Below are positions 16,353 to 24,671 of a stretch of DNA of 64,000 nucleotides, piece by piece. A model generated the notes under the pieces. The model searched no databases. It was not told the DNA's origin and worked only from the letters and a program-made list of their open reading frames with translations. Numbering within the stretch: the stretch's first letter is position 1; each line of letters begins with the position of its first letter. The DNA comes from GCA-2733415 sp965178655 (GTDB taxonomy: Bacteria; Bacteroidota; Bacteroidia; Flavobacteriales; Flavobacteriaceae). A program made the translations under genes and the position numbers. The DNA lies in assembly GCA_965178655.1 (NCBI GenBank), contig OZ238266.1, positions 1,674,001 through 1,738,000 on the forward strand, given 5' to 3'.

Positions 16353-18290
16353 TTATTCTTCTTCTTGATTATTTACAGGGATTTCTTTAATAAATGGTCT
16401 TTTCCCAAAAATAACCTCTAAGTCATCTTTAAAAATAACTTCTTTTTCAAGTAGTACCTCTGCTAGAGTTGTTAGTTTTTCTTTGTGTGCATCTAGTATT
16501 GATAAAGCGCGTTGGTATTGCTTTTCAATAATTTCTGAAATTTCAGAATCTATTACTTCAGCGGTTTTTTCGCTATATGGTTTTGTGAATCCGTTATCAC
16601 TTTGCCCTGAAGAGTCATAGTATGTTAGGTTGCCTACTTTTTCACTCAAACCGTAAACAGTAACCATTCCTCTGGCTTGTTTTGTAACTTTTTCTAAATC
16701 GCTTAATGCTCCGGTAGAAATTTTATTAAATATAATTTTTTCGGCAGCACGACCACCAAGTGTGGCACACATTTCATCTAGCATTTGTTCCGGACGAACA
16801 ATCATGCGTTCTTCTGGAAGGTACCATGCGGCACCTAATGCTTTTCCTCGTGGTACAATAGTAACTTTTACTAGAGGTGCTGCATGTTCTAGCATCCAGC
16901 TTACAGTTGCGTGTCCAGCTTCGTGAAAGGCAATTGCTTTTTTCTCGGAAGGTGTAATAAGTTTGTTTTTCTTCTCTAATCCGCCAACTATTCTATCAAC
17001 AGCATCTAAGAAATCTTGTTTATCGATTTCTTTTTTCTCGTTACGGGCAGCAATTAGTGCAGCTTCGTTACAAACATTTGCAATGTCTGCACCAGAAAAA
17101 CCAGGAGTTTGTTTAGATAGGAAGTTGGTGTCTAGTCCTTTTTTGATTTTTAAAGGTTTTAAGTGTACTTCAAATATTTTTTTACGCTCTCTAATGTCCG
17201 GAAGGTCTACGTATATTTGTCGGTCAAAACGTCCGGCACGCATTAATGCTTTATCTAGAACATCTGCTCTGTTGGTTGCAGCAATAACAATAACGTTGTC
17301 GGTTGTTCCAAAACCATCCATTTCGGTTAGTAGTTGGTTAAGAGTGTTTTCTCTTTCGTCATTACTACCTGACATTGCATTTTTACCACGAGCTCTACCA
17401 ATAGCATCAATTTCGTCGATAAAAATTATTGCAGGAGATTTTTCTTTAGCTTGTTTAAATAAATCACGTACTCTTGAGGCACCTACACCTACAAACATTT
17501 CAACAAAGTCAGATCCTGATAAAGAAAAGAATGGTACTTTGGCTTCTCCGGCAACGGCTTTAGCTAATAGTGTTTTTCCTGTTCCGGGAGGGCCAACAAG
17601 TAAAGCGCCTTTTGGTATTTTTCCTCCTAAGGCAGTGTATTTTTCGGGGTGTTTTAAGAAGTCTACAATTTCTTCAACTTCTTCTTTTGCGCCTTCTAAT
17701 CCAGCAACATCTTTAAAAGTTGTTTTAATATCGGCGTTTTGATCAAATAGTTTGGCTTTAGATTTACCAATATTAAACATTTGTCCGCCAGGGCCTCCTC
17801 CAGCACCTCCAGACATGCGTTTCATGAAAAATATCCATAATCCAAAAATAAGCACAAAAGGTAGTAGTCCAATAATAAAATCGCTAATAGTACTATCTTC
17901 TTGTTTAACGTCTAAGGTAAAGCTTAGATTGTTTTTTTCGCGTTGTACGGCAAGGTAATTTTCAAAATTTTGAAGATCTAAGTATTGTACTGAAAAGTCA
18001 GGTACTTTTCCTAAAAAACTTAACGATTTTTGTTTTGCATACTTGCTATAGCTGTCTTTTTTTAAGGCCTCTTCTGTTAGATATACATGTGCCAACCTCA
18101 TGTTAGGGACAATTACAATCTCTTTAATGTCATTTTGCGGAACGTACTCTTTAAACTGAGAAAAACTTACTTCGTTTTGTGTAGAAGAGTTGTTAGACAG
18201 TATAAGGAGTAGTAGGAATATAGAGATAGCCCCATATATCCAATACATGTTAAATTTTGGTTTTTTAGGCGTATTTTTAGAAGTAGGCAT
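16353..18290 (-). CDS. ftsH: ATP-dependent zinc metalloprotease FtsH
   Basis: A hexameric membrane protease that removes damaged membrane proteins and regulatory targets. The 645-residue protein has two membrane helices (about 15-32 and 138-156) bordering a periplasmic domain. Then come the AAA module with Walker A GPPGTGKT (233-240), Walker B IIFIDEID near 288-295 and the SRH region MRAGRFDR, and the zinc-protease motif H456-EAGH460. In Bacteroidota the gene regularly follows rsfS, here with an 11-base gap. No anomaly seen. Confidence 0.98.
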   Translation of the reverse strand: MPTSKNTPKKPKFNMYWIYGAISIFLLLLILSNNSSTQNEVSFSQFKEYVPQNDIKEIVIVPNMRLAHVYLTEEALKKDSYSKYAKQKSLSFLGKVPDFSVQYLDLQNFENYLAVQREKNNLSFTLDVKQEDSTISDFIIGLLPFVLIFGLWIFFMKRMSGGAGGGPGGQMFNIGKSKAKLFDQNADIKTTFKDVAGLEGAKEEVEEIVDFLKHPEKYTALGGKIPKGALLVGPPGTGKTLLAKAVAGEAKVPFFSLSGSDFVEMFVGVGASRVRDLFKQAKEKSPAIIFIDEIDAIGRARGKNAMSGSNDERENTLNQLLTEMDGFGTTDNVIVIAATNRADVLDKALMRAGRFDRQIYVDLPDIRERKKIFEVHLKPLKIKKGLDTNFLSKQTPGFSGADIANVCNEAALIAARNEKKEIDKQDFLDAVDRIVGGLEKKNKLITPSEKKAIAFHEAGHATVSWMLEHAAPLVKVTIVPRGKALGAAWYLPEERMIVRPEQMLDEMCATLGGRAAEKIIFNKISTGALSDLEKVTKQARGMVTVYGLSEKVGNLTYYDSSGQSDNGFTKPYSEKTAEVIDSEISEIIEKQYQRALSILDAHKEKLTTLAEVLLEKEVIFKDDLEVIFGKRPFIKEIPVNNQEEE

Positions 18291-18301
18291 AGGCTTTGTT
18301 T

Positions 18302-18673
18302 TTAGTATTTAGATTCAATAGAGGTGATTTTAGCATCACCCCATAAACCTTCAATGTCGTAATATTCTCTAATATGTGTTTGAAAAACATGTACTACGGT
18401 GGTTACATAATCCATTAATACCCATTCTGCATTTTCGGTACCTTCAATGTGCCAAGCCTTTTCTTTAAGTGCTTTACTTACGGTTTTTTGAATAGAGGCA
18501 GTAATGGCATTTACTTGTGTATTTGAGTTTCCGCTGCATATAATAAAATAATCGCATGCGGTATTATCGATCTCTCTTAAGTCTAATATATCAATATCAT
18601 TTCCTTTTACTTCTTCTATACCTTTAATAATCATAGTAATTAAAGCATCGGAATTCTGGTTTTCTTGTGTCAT
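18302..18673 (-). CDS. rsfS: Ribosomal silencing factor RsfS (Iojap)
   Basis: Binds ribosomal protein uL14 on the 50S subunit and blocks subunit joining when nutrients are short. The 123-residue protein has the family blocks KGNDIDILDLREIDNTACDY, FIICSGNSNTQVNAI, GTENAEWVLMDYVTTVVHVF and REYYDIEGLWGDA. It is the first gene of the long minus-strand run, with its own -7 element upstream. Confidence 0.96.
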   Translation of the reverse strand: MTQENQNSDALITMIIKGIEEVKGNDIDILDLREIDNTACDYFIICSGNSNTQVNAITASIQKTVSKALKEKAWHIEGTENAEWVLMDYVTTVVHVFQTHIREYYDIEGLWGDAKITSIESKY

Positions 18674-18692
18674 TAAAATCTGTTTAAGCCTA

Positions 18693-18700
18693 CAAAAATA
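18693..18700 (-). promoter_or_regulatory. Promoter -7 element of rsfS (TATTTTTG)
   Basis: The minus strand reads TATTTTTG, matching TAnnTTTG, 19 bases before the rsfS ATG. It faces the birA element at 18742-18749, forming a compact divergent promoter region. Confidence 0.55.
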
Positions 18701-18741
18701 TTATTTTTTTGTCGTTTAATGGCTAGAATTATTATAAGTTT

Positions 18742-18749
18742 TACTTTTG
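18742..18749 (+). promoter_or_regulatory. Promoter -7 element of birA (TACTTTTG), 4 bases from the start
   Basis: TACTTTTG matches TAnnTTTG exactly. Only the four bases TGGT separate it from the proposed ATC start codon at 18754. Since Bacteroidota transcripts usually begin a few bases past this element, the mRNA would be leaderless or nearly so. Confidence 0.55.
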
Positions 18750-18753
18750 TGGT

Positions 18754-19485
18754 ATCAAAATAATAAAATTACATAGTACCGCGTCTACAAATAGCTATTT
18801 AAAAACATTGCTTGGCAGAGAAATGTTGTCTGATTTTACAGTAGTTTTTACTGAAAATCAGACTAATGGAAGGGGGCAAATGGGTAGTGATTGGGTTTCA
18901 GGCGCTGGAACGTCGTTAACCTTTAGTGTGTTCTTAGACAGTTCATTTTTAACTCTAAAAAATCAGTTTTATTTAAATTGCGCCGTAGCACTTTCGGTAT
19001 ATACTGTAGTGGAAAGAATAACACAACAACGCGTGGCAATAAAATGGCCGAATGATATTTTGTGTCAGCAAAAAAAAATAGCAGGTATTTTAATTGAAAA
19101 CATAGTTAAAAATGCAAATACTACTCATGCTGTAATAGGAATAGGGCTAAACGTAAATCAAACCGATTTTAATAATTTGCCAAAAGCAACGTCTTTGTTA
19201 AAGTTAGTAGGTAGGTCGTATGATCTAGAATCATTACTTGTTTTAATAGTAAAAGAATTGCAGTTTCAGGTGCAACGCCTGAGAGCAGCGAAGTATTTAG
19301 AAATAGCGGCTGCATATGATGCTGTTTTGTTTAGAAAAAACAAACCTTCAACATTTAAAAATGCTAAAGGTGATTTGTTTATGGGGTATATTAAAAGTGT
19401 AAATTCATCAGGACACCTAGAGGTGTTGTTAGAAGATGAAGTTTTAAAAGAATTTCGATTAAAAGAAATTCAGTTACTTTACTAG
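18754..19485 (+). CDS. birA: Biotin--[acetyl-CoA-carboxylase] ligase with an apparent ATC start
   Basis: Attaches biotin to the carboxyl-carrier protein of biotin enzymes. The catalytic domain shows FTENQTNGRGQMGSDWVS (the biotin/AMP loop), TSLTFSVF, VAIKWPNDIL and KKIAGILIEN, with a short C-terminal SH3-like domain. There is no N-terminal DNA-binding domain, so it is not a repressor. The first standard start codons are TTG at 18808 and ATG at 18823, but the frame upstream reads KIIKLHSTASTNSYLKT, the conserved family N-terminus including the STNSYL block. No ATG, GTG or TTG is in frame there. An ATC at 18754 gives M-KIIKLHST and 243 residues. It converges on the SRPBCC gene with a 4-base overlap. 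Confidence 0.9.
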   Translation: MKIIKLHSTASTNSYLKTLLGREMLSDFTVVFTENQTNGRGQMGSDWVSGAGTSLTFSVFLDSSFLTLKNQFYLNCAVALSVYTVVERITQQRVAIKWPNDILCQQKKIAGILIENIVKNANTTHAVIGIGLNVNQTDFNNLPKATSLLKLVGRSYDLESLLVLIVKELQFQVQRLRAAKYLEIAAAYDAVLFRKNKPSTFKNAKGDLFMGYIKSVNSSGHLEVLLEDEVLKEFRLKEIQLLY

Positions 19486-19868
19486 ATTGCAGCTAAATTA
19501 TCTGACAGTTGTCCTACAAATTTAGTGATAGGTGCTTTTACCATCATTGCCATCATTGCGTTAAACTCTCCTTTAAAAGATAATTGAGTTTCTGTTTTTT
19601 CGCTGTCAATTTCAGTAAGAAAAGCTGTAAGTGTAAAAGGTAATTTATCGCTTGCTGCTTCTAAGGTAATTTGGTCTTCGGTCTGTTCTTGTAGGCGTAA
19701 TTTAATTTCAGGCATTCCTTTTAATCCAAAAAGAAAAATATCATCTCCTAGAACTTCAAACTTTGCGCCCTCTGGCATTAATTGTTCGTAGTTTTCCATT
19801 TTTGTTAAAAACGATACAATAGTTGCTTTAGGTTTGTTAACAATTACTTTATTTCCTTCAATATTCAT
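19482..19868 (-). CDS. SRPBCC-fold (START-like) protein
   Basis: A 128-residue soluble protein starting MNIEGNKVIVNKPKATIVSF. The order of strands, a central amphipathic stretch (KMENYEQLMPEGAKFEVLGD), and a long C-terminal helix (KAPITKFVGQLSDNLAAI) fit the SRPBCC/polyketide-cyclase fold with a hydrophobic ligand cavity. The ligand is unknown. It follows pyrE by 12 bases in what looks like a two-gene operon, a pairing I believe recurs in Flavobacteriia. The functional link with pyrimidine synthesis is unclear. Confidence 0.8.
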   Translation of the reverse strand: MNIEGNKVIVNKPKATIVSFLTKMENYEQLMPEGAKFEVLGDDIFLFGLKGMPEIKLRLQEQTEDQITLEAASDKLPFTLTAFLTEIDSEKTETQLSFKGEFNAMMAMMVKAPITKFVGQLSDNLAAI

Positions 19869-19880
19869 GTGTAAATAGTT

Positions 19881-20525
19881 TTAATTAGCTTTCCATTGCG
19901 AAGGGTTTTTTCTCCACTCTTGTAAAGTTTCTATGTCTTTTTCTGAAACGTAATTTGTGTCTTGTGCTTGCTCAATAAGGTTTTCGTAATTGCTAAGTGT
20001 GTACAAAGTAACATTAGCATTTTTAAAATTCTCTGTAGCAACATCAAAGCCATATGTAAATAGTGCCATCATACCTTTTACAGTAACGTTATGTGCTTTT
20101 AAAGCCTCAACAGCTTTAAGGCTACTCCCGCCAGTACTGATTAAGTCCTCAATAACAACCACGTTTTTTCCAGTGTCTAAGAATCCTTCTATTTGGTTTT
20201 TTCTTCCGTGTTTCTTTGCTTCAGGGCGTACGTATACAAAAGGGACTCCCAATTCTTCGGCAACTAATGCGCCTATAGCAATTGCACCTGTAGCAACCCC
20301 TGCAATAACATCTGGTTTTCCAAAAGCTTCAACTACTTGTGAGGCCAATTGTTGTCTTAAATACGTTCTTGTTTTTGGAAAAGAGAGCGTTACTCTATTA
20401 TCACAATAGATAGGTGATTTCCATCCAGAAGCCCATGTAAATGGCGTGCTAGGTTGTAGTTTAATGGCATTTATTTCTAATAATGCTTCTGCCGTTTTTT
20501 TGGCAATTTCTTTGTCTAAAATCAT
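19881..20525 (-). CDS. pyrE: Orotate phosphoribosyltransferase
   Basis: Makes orotidine 5'-phosphate from orotate and PRPP in pyrimidine synthesis. The 214-residue protein contains FTWASGWKSPIYCDNR, GVATGAIAIGALVAEELG, VYVRPEAKKHGRKNQIEG and the PRPP loop VVVIEDLISTGGSSLKAVEA. It is transcribed from a promoter whose -7 element sits only 4 bases from the ATG, so the mRNA is probably leaderless. Confidence 0.97.
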   Translation of the reverse strand: MILDKEIAKKTAEALLEINAIKLQPSTPFTWASGWKSPIYCDNRVTLSFPKTRTYLRQQLASQVVEAFGKPDVIAGVATGAIAIGALVAEELGVPFVYVRPEAKKHGRKNQIEGFLDTGKNVVVIEDLISTGGSSLKAVEALKAHNVTVKGMMALFTYGFDVATENFKNANVTLYTLSNYENLIEQAQDTNYVSEKDIETLQEWRKNPSQWKAN

Positions 20526-20529
20526 TTTG

Positions 20530-20558
20530 CAAAATTACATCTTTTTATCTAAATACAA
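20530..20558 (-). promoter_or_regulatory. Promoter of pyrE: TTG, 18-base spacer, TAATTTTG
   Basis: On the minus strand, TTG (20558-20556), an 18-base spacer, and TAATTTTG (20537-20530) match the -33/-7 pattern of Bacteroidota. Four bases (CAAA) then lead to the ATG at 20525. This is the same 4-base spacing as at birA. Confidence 0.65.
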
Positions 20559-20619
20559 GGATAGATTTATAAAAATACCCTAACTTTAGCCTGTATTATA
20601 GCAAATCAATAAAATTAAA

Positions 20620-21231
20620 ATGTATAAAGTTTTTGTAAATGACCGCCCAATAGTATTAACAAGTACAGTGGTTGAAGAATCTGGGTTTAAGGTGTTTTTA
20701 CTTAAAAGTGTTGATTTAGATTATGTTATCCGAAAATTACAACGCAATGATTTTAATGAGGTGTATTTGTATCATCCAGACGCCACTAAGTTGTTAGCGT
20801 TATTTAAATCTAGATTAGGGTATATTAATGCAGGAGGAGGACTTGTTAAAAATAGTCAGGGAGACTTGCTTTTTATAGAACGAAACCAAAAATGGGATTT
20901 ACCAAAAGGAAGAGCGGAGCTTGGTGAAGATATTGAAACGACTTCTTTAAGAGAGGTTGAAGAAGAAACAGGTGTTCAGGATTTAAAAATTGAACGATTC
21001 CTACAAGAAACATATCATATTTATAAACATAAAGGAAGGTATAAGTTAAAAATTACACACTGGTTTTTAATGAGTACAGATTATAGCGGAATCTTAACAC
21101 CTCAGTTAGAGGAAGGAATTACTAAGGCAGTATGGAAAACTGTTCGCCAGTCCGAAGAAGCCATGTGTAACTCTTACGCAAATGTTGTACTGCTTACTCA
21201 GGGGTATTTAAAACAATTACAAGGCTTGTAA
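20620..21231 (+). CDS. Nudix hydrolase
   Basis: A 203-residue protein with an N-terminal ~65-residue extension and a Nudix domain. The Nudix box is complete: G97-x5-E103-x7-REVEEETGV (residues 97-119), just after QKWDLPKGRAE. It hydrolyses a nucleoside-diphosphate-linked substrate or removes pyrophosphate; the substrate cannot be read. The extension (MYKVFVNDRPIVLTSTVVEE) is typical of a flavobacterial group found next to pyrE. It is divergent from pyrE and stands alone. Confidence 0.9.
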   Translation: MYKVFVNDRPIVLTSTVVEESGFKVFLLKSVDLDYVIRKLQRNDFNEVYLYHPDATKLLALFKSRLGYINAGGGLVKNSQGDLLFIERNQKWDLPKGRAELGEDIETTSLREVEEETGVQDLKIERFLQETYHIYKHKGRYKLKITHWFLMSTDYSGILTPQLEEGITKAVWKTVRQSEEAMCNSYANVVLLTQGYLKQLQGL

Positions 21232-21265
21232 AATTCCTTAGAAACTAAAAATTACGATGAAAGTG

Positions 21266-21294
21266 TTGTTTATTTCTAAATAACACTATTTTTG
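21266..21294 (+). promoter_or_regulatory. Promoter of the SulP transporter: TTG, 18-base spacer, TATTTTTG
   Basis: TTG at 21266-21268 and TATTTTTG at 21287-21294 match the Bacteroidota -33 and -7 elements with an 18-base spacer. The ATG of the transporter lies 49 bases beyond. This is one of the clearest promoters in the window. Confidence 0.7.
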
Positions 21295-21343
21295 CATGCT
21301 TAAAATAATTTGGCTAGTAAGCCAATGACCTAAAACGATAAGA

Positions 21344-22978
21344 ATGAATGCATTAATACAAAAACACTCCGCAAACGCAAAAAACGATATTTTAGCAGGA
21401 ATAACGGTTTCATTAGCAATGATTCCAGAGGTTGTAGCCTTCGCTTTTGTGGCGCAAATAAATCCGTTAATGGCATTATCGGGTGCTTTTATGATTGGGT
21501 TGATTACTGCTGTTTTTGGAGGAAGACCAGGTTTAATTTCTGGTGCCGCTGGTGCCGTAGCAGTTATTTTTGTGGCAATGATTTCTGAAGGACATACAAA
21601 AGGGATGCTTTTTGATCAGCCTGTAGAAAATATGGGATGGTATTACCTAATGGCTTGTGTTGTTTTAATGGGAGTTATACAGGTGTTAGCCGGTGTTTTT
21701 AAGTTAGGTAAATTTGTGAGACTAATTCCGCACCCTGTAATGATGGGGTTTGTAAACGGACTATCGATAGTTATTTTTTGGGCTCAAATAAAAATGTTTA
21801 CGCATAAAAAGGTACAAGTATCTACAGCAGGTGTAAAAGAATATGTAAATGAGTACATGCACGGCACAGAACTTTATACAATGATTGGTTTAGTGCTATT
21901 AACAATGGCAATTATTTGGGGTTTACCTAAGTTAACTAAAAAAATACCAGCAGCCTTAACAGCTATTTTAATAACAACGCTTATAGTTGTGTTTTCGGGC
22001 TTAGATGTAAGTACTGTAGGATCTTATATTATTGAAGGTGGAGGTACTGGATTAAAAGGAACACTACCTACGCCAAATATGGAACTGTGGCAAAATCTAC
22101 CGATTAACCTAGATACGTTTTCGTTTATATTACCATTTGCGTTTTTAGCGGCTTCTGTTGGATTAATTGAGACATTAATGACAATGAACTTAGTTGATGA
22201 ACTTACCGAAACAAGAGGAAAAGGAAATCGAGAATGTGTTGCCCAAGGCGCAGGTAATATTGTAAGTGGTTTGTTTGGTGGTACTGGTGGTTGTGGTATG
22301 ATAGGACAAACTGTAATTAATATTAATAACGGCGGACGTGGACGTTTGTCAGGAATAATGATGGCAGTAACCTTACTATCTTTTATTCTTTTTGCAGATA
22401 AATTAATTGAGCAAGTGCCAATTGCTGCTCTAGTTGGGGTAATGTTTATGATGGTAATTGAAACCTTTGCTTGGTCAAGCTTTAGAATTTTGAAGAAAAT
22501 ACCAAAATCAGACGCAGTTGTTTTAATTATTGTTTCTGCTGTTACAGTAGTGTACGATTTGGCAATAGCTGTTTTTGTAGGGGTAATTATTTCGGCGCTA
22601 GTATTTGCTTGGGAAAACGCAAAAAAAATTAGAGCACGTAAGCGTATAAAAGATGATGGAACCAAAGTGTATGAAATTTTTGGGCCATTGTTTTTTGGAA
22701 GTATCCAGGCGTTTAACGAAAAATTCGATATTAAAAATGACCCTAAAATGGTAGAGGTAGACTTTTTAGAATCTCGTGTGTCTGATCATTCAGCCTTAGA
22801 AGCCTTATTTAATTTGATAGAAAAATATGAAAAAGCAGGAAAGCAAATTAAATTAAAACATTTATCGGAAGACTGTAAAAACTTAATGGTAAAAGCGTCT
22901 CCAAAATTAATGAATGCTATTGAAGATGCTGTTGATGACCCTCGCTATAACGTAATGGCTGAAGGTGATTTTATATAA
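21344..22978 (+). CDS. SulP-family anion transporter with STAS domain
   Basis: A 544-residue inner-membrane protein with about 10-12 membrane segments and a C-terminal cytoplasmic STAS domain (from about residue 440; VDFLESRVSDHSALEAL). The start, NAKNDILAGITVSLAMIPE, and the segment LIPHPVMMGFVNGLSIVIFW are the SulP hallmarks. The family moves sulfate, bicarbonate or other oxyanions, usually with Na+ or H+; a bicarbonate or sulfate role is equally possible. It is monocistronic, with a clear promoter in front and a strong bidirectional terminator behind. Confidence 0.93.
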   Translation: MNALIQKHSANAKNDILAGITVSLAMIPEVVAFAFVAQINPLMALSGAFMIGLITAVFGGRPGLISGAAGAVAVIFVAMISEGHTKGMLFDQPVENMGWYYLMACVVLMGVIQVLAGVFKLGKFVRLIPHPVMMGFVNGLSIVIFWAQIKMFTHKKVQVSTAGVKEYVNEYMHGTELYTMIGLVLLTMAIIWGLPKLTKKIPAALTAILITTLIVVFSGLDVSTVGSYIIEGGGTGLKGTLPTPNMELWQNLPINLDTFSFILPFAFLAASVGLIETLMTMNLVDELTETRGKGNRECVAQGAGNIVSGLFGGTGGCGMIGQTVININNGGRGRLSGIMMAVTLLSFILFADKLIEQVPIAALVGVMFMMVIETFAWSSFRILKKIPKSDAVVLIIVSAVTVVYDLAIAVFVGVIISALVFAWENAKKIRARKRIKDDGTKVYEIFGPLFFGSIQAFNEKFDIKNDPKMVEVDFLESRVSDHSALEALFNLIEKYEKAGKQIKLKHLSEDCKNLMVKASPKLMNAIEDAVDDPRYNVMAEGDFI

Positions 22979-22991
22979 ATTAAAACATAAT

Positions 22992-23040
22992 TGATATTAA
23001 CTAAAAAACAGCGCATTGCGCTGTTTTTTAGTTAATATCA
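22992..23040. terminator. Bidirectional terminator (24-base perfect arms)
   Basis: The arms 22992-23015 and 23017-23040 are perfectly complementary, giving an almost continuous 49-base palindrome with a GC core (CAGCGCA/TGCGCTG) and a TTTTTT run on each strand. It lies between the convergent SulP and alpha/beta-hydrolase genes. Confidence 0.9.
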
Positions 23041-23045
23041 TAGGT

Positions 23046-23966
23046 CTAATATGTTTTTAGCCAATTAAAAATTGCTGTAAACCCATCTTGCTGTGCTTTT
23101 TCAGAAGACAAGAACACATCATGTTGTGCATTTTTAATTGCCGTAAGCGTTACGTTTGTTCCTAATTTTGGACCAATACGTTTCATATCTTCAATATCTA
23201 ATACAATATCAGCGCTCATTACTTGTGCACTGTGTTTATTTGTTTTTATAGATTGCGAAGCGTGTAATAAAAGTATAGGTGCTTGAATATTTGATTGTAA
23301 TAAACTTTGTTGTGCTGTTATAATAGCCGCCAACCATTTAAAGTAAGTAGGAAATCCTTTTATAGGCTTCCATGCTAGGTTAAAGTCCCACTTGCCATTA
23401 AAATCTTTGTGAATACTTTTAGGGTAAACAGGAGATAAGGCGCCGTTTACTTTGGCATAGGGCGATATTCTGGCTATTGTTTTAGCAACAAACCCCATTA
23501 TTTTTTTTTCAAGATTGGTCTGATTTAAGTCTAAAAAAGGGGCGTTTAATATAATGCCGCTAACCTTGTTTTTGGCTACACCACTATTCATATAAGCACT
23601 TGCAATTAAACCTCCAGTAGAGTGCCCTAATAAATACACACCTGCGCTGTTTTTGCTAATTTGATTAATAGCAATGGTAATTTCTTCAAAATACTCGTTA
23701 ATGCTTTTGCAGTAATTGGCCCGTTGATGAGGTAATATAGATCTACCGTATTTTCTTAAATCAATGGCATAGAAATCATAGCCTTTGGTAATAAATTCTT
23801 GGCATACATGTGGGTGAAAAAAGTAATCAATAAACCCGTGAATATACAAAACACTCTTTCGGTTTTTGGTGTTGTGTTTAGAAGAAAGGAGTGTTGCTAT
23901 AACGTCTCCTTCGTAGTCAGGAGTAAGTGCAATAGTTTGTTGGTTAAAATCGGTTGCTAAGTTCAT
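23046..23966 (-). CDS. Alpha/beta hydrolase (lysophospholipase/serine aminopeptidase S33 type)
   Basis: A 306-residue protein from the ATG at 23966 (MNLATDFNQQTIALTPDYEG); an ATG 24 bases upstream is the alternative. The alpha/beta hydrolase core is clear: SVLYIHGFIDYFFHPH (oxyanion region), GYDFYAIDLRKYGRS, and the nucleophile elbow GHSTGG. A late Asp and His occur in VLDIEDMKR and NAQHDVFLSSE. The order suits esterase or monoacylglycerol-lipase-like enzymes. There is no signal peptide, so it is cytoplasmic; the substrate is unknown. Confidence 0.88.
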   Translation of the reverse strand: MNLATDFNQQTIALTPDYEGDVIATLLSSKHNTKNRKSVLYIHGFIDYFFHPHVCQEFITKGYDFYAIDLRKYGRSILPHQRANYCKSINEYFEEITIAINQISKNSAGVYLLGHSTGGLIASAYMNSGVAKNKVSGIILNAPFLDLNQTNLEKKIMGFVAKTIARISPYAKVNGALSPVYPKSIHKDFNGKWDFNLAWKPIKGFPTYFKWLAAIITAQQSLLQSNIQAPILLLHASQSIKTNKHSAQVMSADIVLDIEDMKRIGPKLGTNVTLTAIKNAQHDVFLSSEKAQQDGFTAIFNWLKTY

Positions 23967-24028
23967 GAGGGGAATATAGCATTTTTTCAATCATGTAGCA
24001 ATAGTAGTGCGCTGATTTTTATTGCGAC

Positions 24029-24559
24029 TTAGTAAGTTAGTTTTTTAAACAAATCCCACATTACAATACCGCAAGTAACCGAAATGTTTAGAGAGTGCTT
24101 GGTGCCAAATTGTGGTATTTCAATACAGCTATCTGAAGCAGATACAATATCTTGTTGCACACCTTTTACTTCATTACCCATTACAATTGCGATTTTCTGA
24201 TTTTTAGTGGGTTTAAAATTCTGTAAAGCAACCGAGTTTTCGGCCTGTTCAATACTTGCTATATGTACGCCATTGGCTTGCAGTTTTTTTAATACACTAA
24301 TGGTGTCTTTTGCGTATTCCCAGTTAACAGTCTCTGTTGCGCCAAGTGCTGTGCGTTGTATGTCTTTGTTTGGGGGCACTGCGGTAATACCACAGAGGTA
24401 TATTTTTTCAATTAAAAAAGCATCACTTGTTCTAAAAACAGAGCCTACATTGTTGGCGCTCCTAATATTATCGAGTATTACGATAATAGGTGTTTTGGAA
24501 GCGTCTTTAAATTCAGAAATTGTTTTTCTGTCTAGTTCGTTGTTTTTTAATTTTCTCAA
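24029..24559 (-). CDS. SpoU/TrmH-family RNA 2'-O-methyltransferase
   Basis: A 176-residue SPOUT methyltransferase without the N-terminal substrate-binding domain of longer TrmH proteins. Motif 1 is LDNIRSANNVGSVFRTSDAF, motif 2 IAIVMGNEVKGVQQD and motif 3 IEIPQFGTKHSLNISVTCGI, which together form the knotted SAM site. The substrate is a tRNA or rRNA ribose. The short form resembles TrmL/TrmH-like enzymes, but the exact site is not readable. It is divergent from no neighbour and probably monocistronic. Confidence 0.92.
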   Translation of the reverse strand: MRKLKNNELDRKTISEFKDASKTPIIVILDNIRSANNVGSVFRTSDAFLIEKIYLCGITAVPPNKDIQRTALGATETVNWEYAKDTISVLKKLQANGVHIASIEQAENSVALQNFKPTKNQKIAIVMGNEVKGVQQDIVSASDSCIEIPQFGTKHSLNISVTCGIVMWDLFKKLTY

Positions 24560-24625
24560 GAGTAGCTAATTTAAGTTGCAAAATTGGGTAAAATAATTGG
24601 ATTTTTACACGCTTTATTTCATAAA

Positions 24626-24652
24626 AAAAGCACACTTGAAAAGTGTGCTTTT
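24626..24652 (-). terminator. Intrinsic terminator of the DUF1573 gene
   Basis: AAAAGCACACTT (24626-24637) pairs with AAGTGTGCTTTT (24641-24652) around a 3-base loop. The minus strand continues with T residues. It begins 20 bases past the DUF1573 stop. Confidence 0.85.
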
Positions 24653-24671
24653 AATAAGTGTAATGATGTTT

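Noticed and set aside
16963..17742. 259-residue ORF antisense to ftsH
   Set aside because: It is the mirror frame of a well-conserved coding sequence. The Ser/Pro/Leu-rich composition is the usual result of reading a gene backwards.
22024..22665. 213-residue ORF antisense to the SulP gene
   Set aside because: It is a shadow frame: it is Pro/Thr/Ile-rich with no motif and lies fully within a conserved transporter gene.
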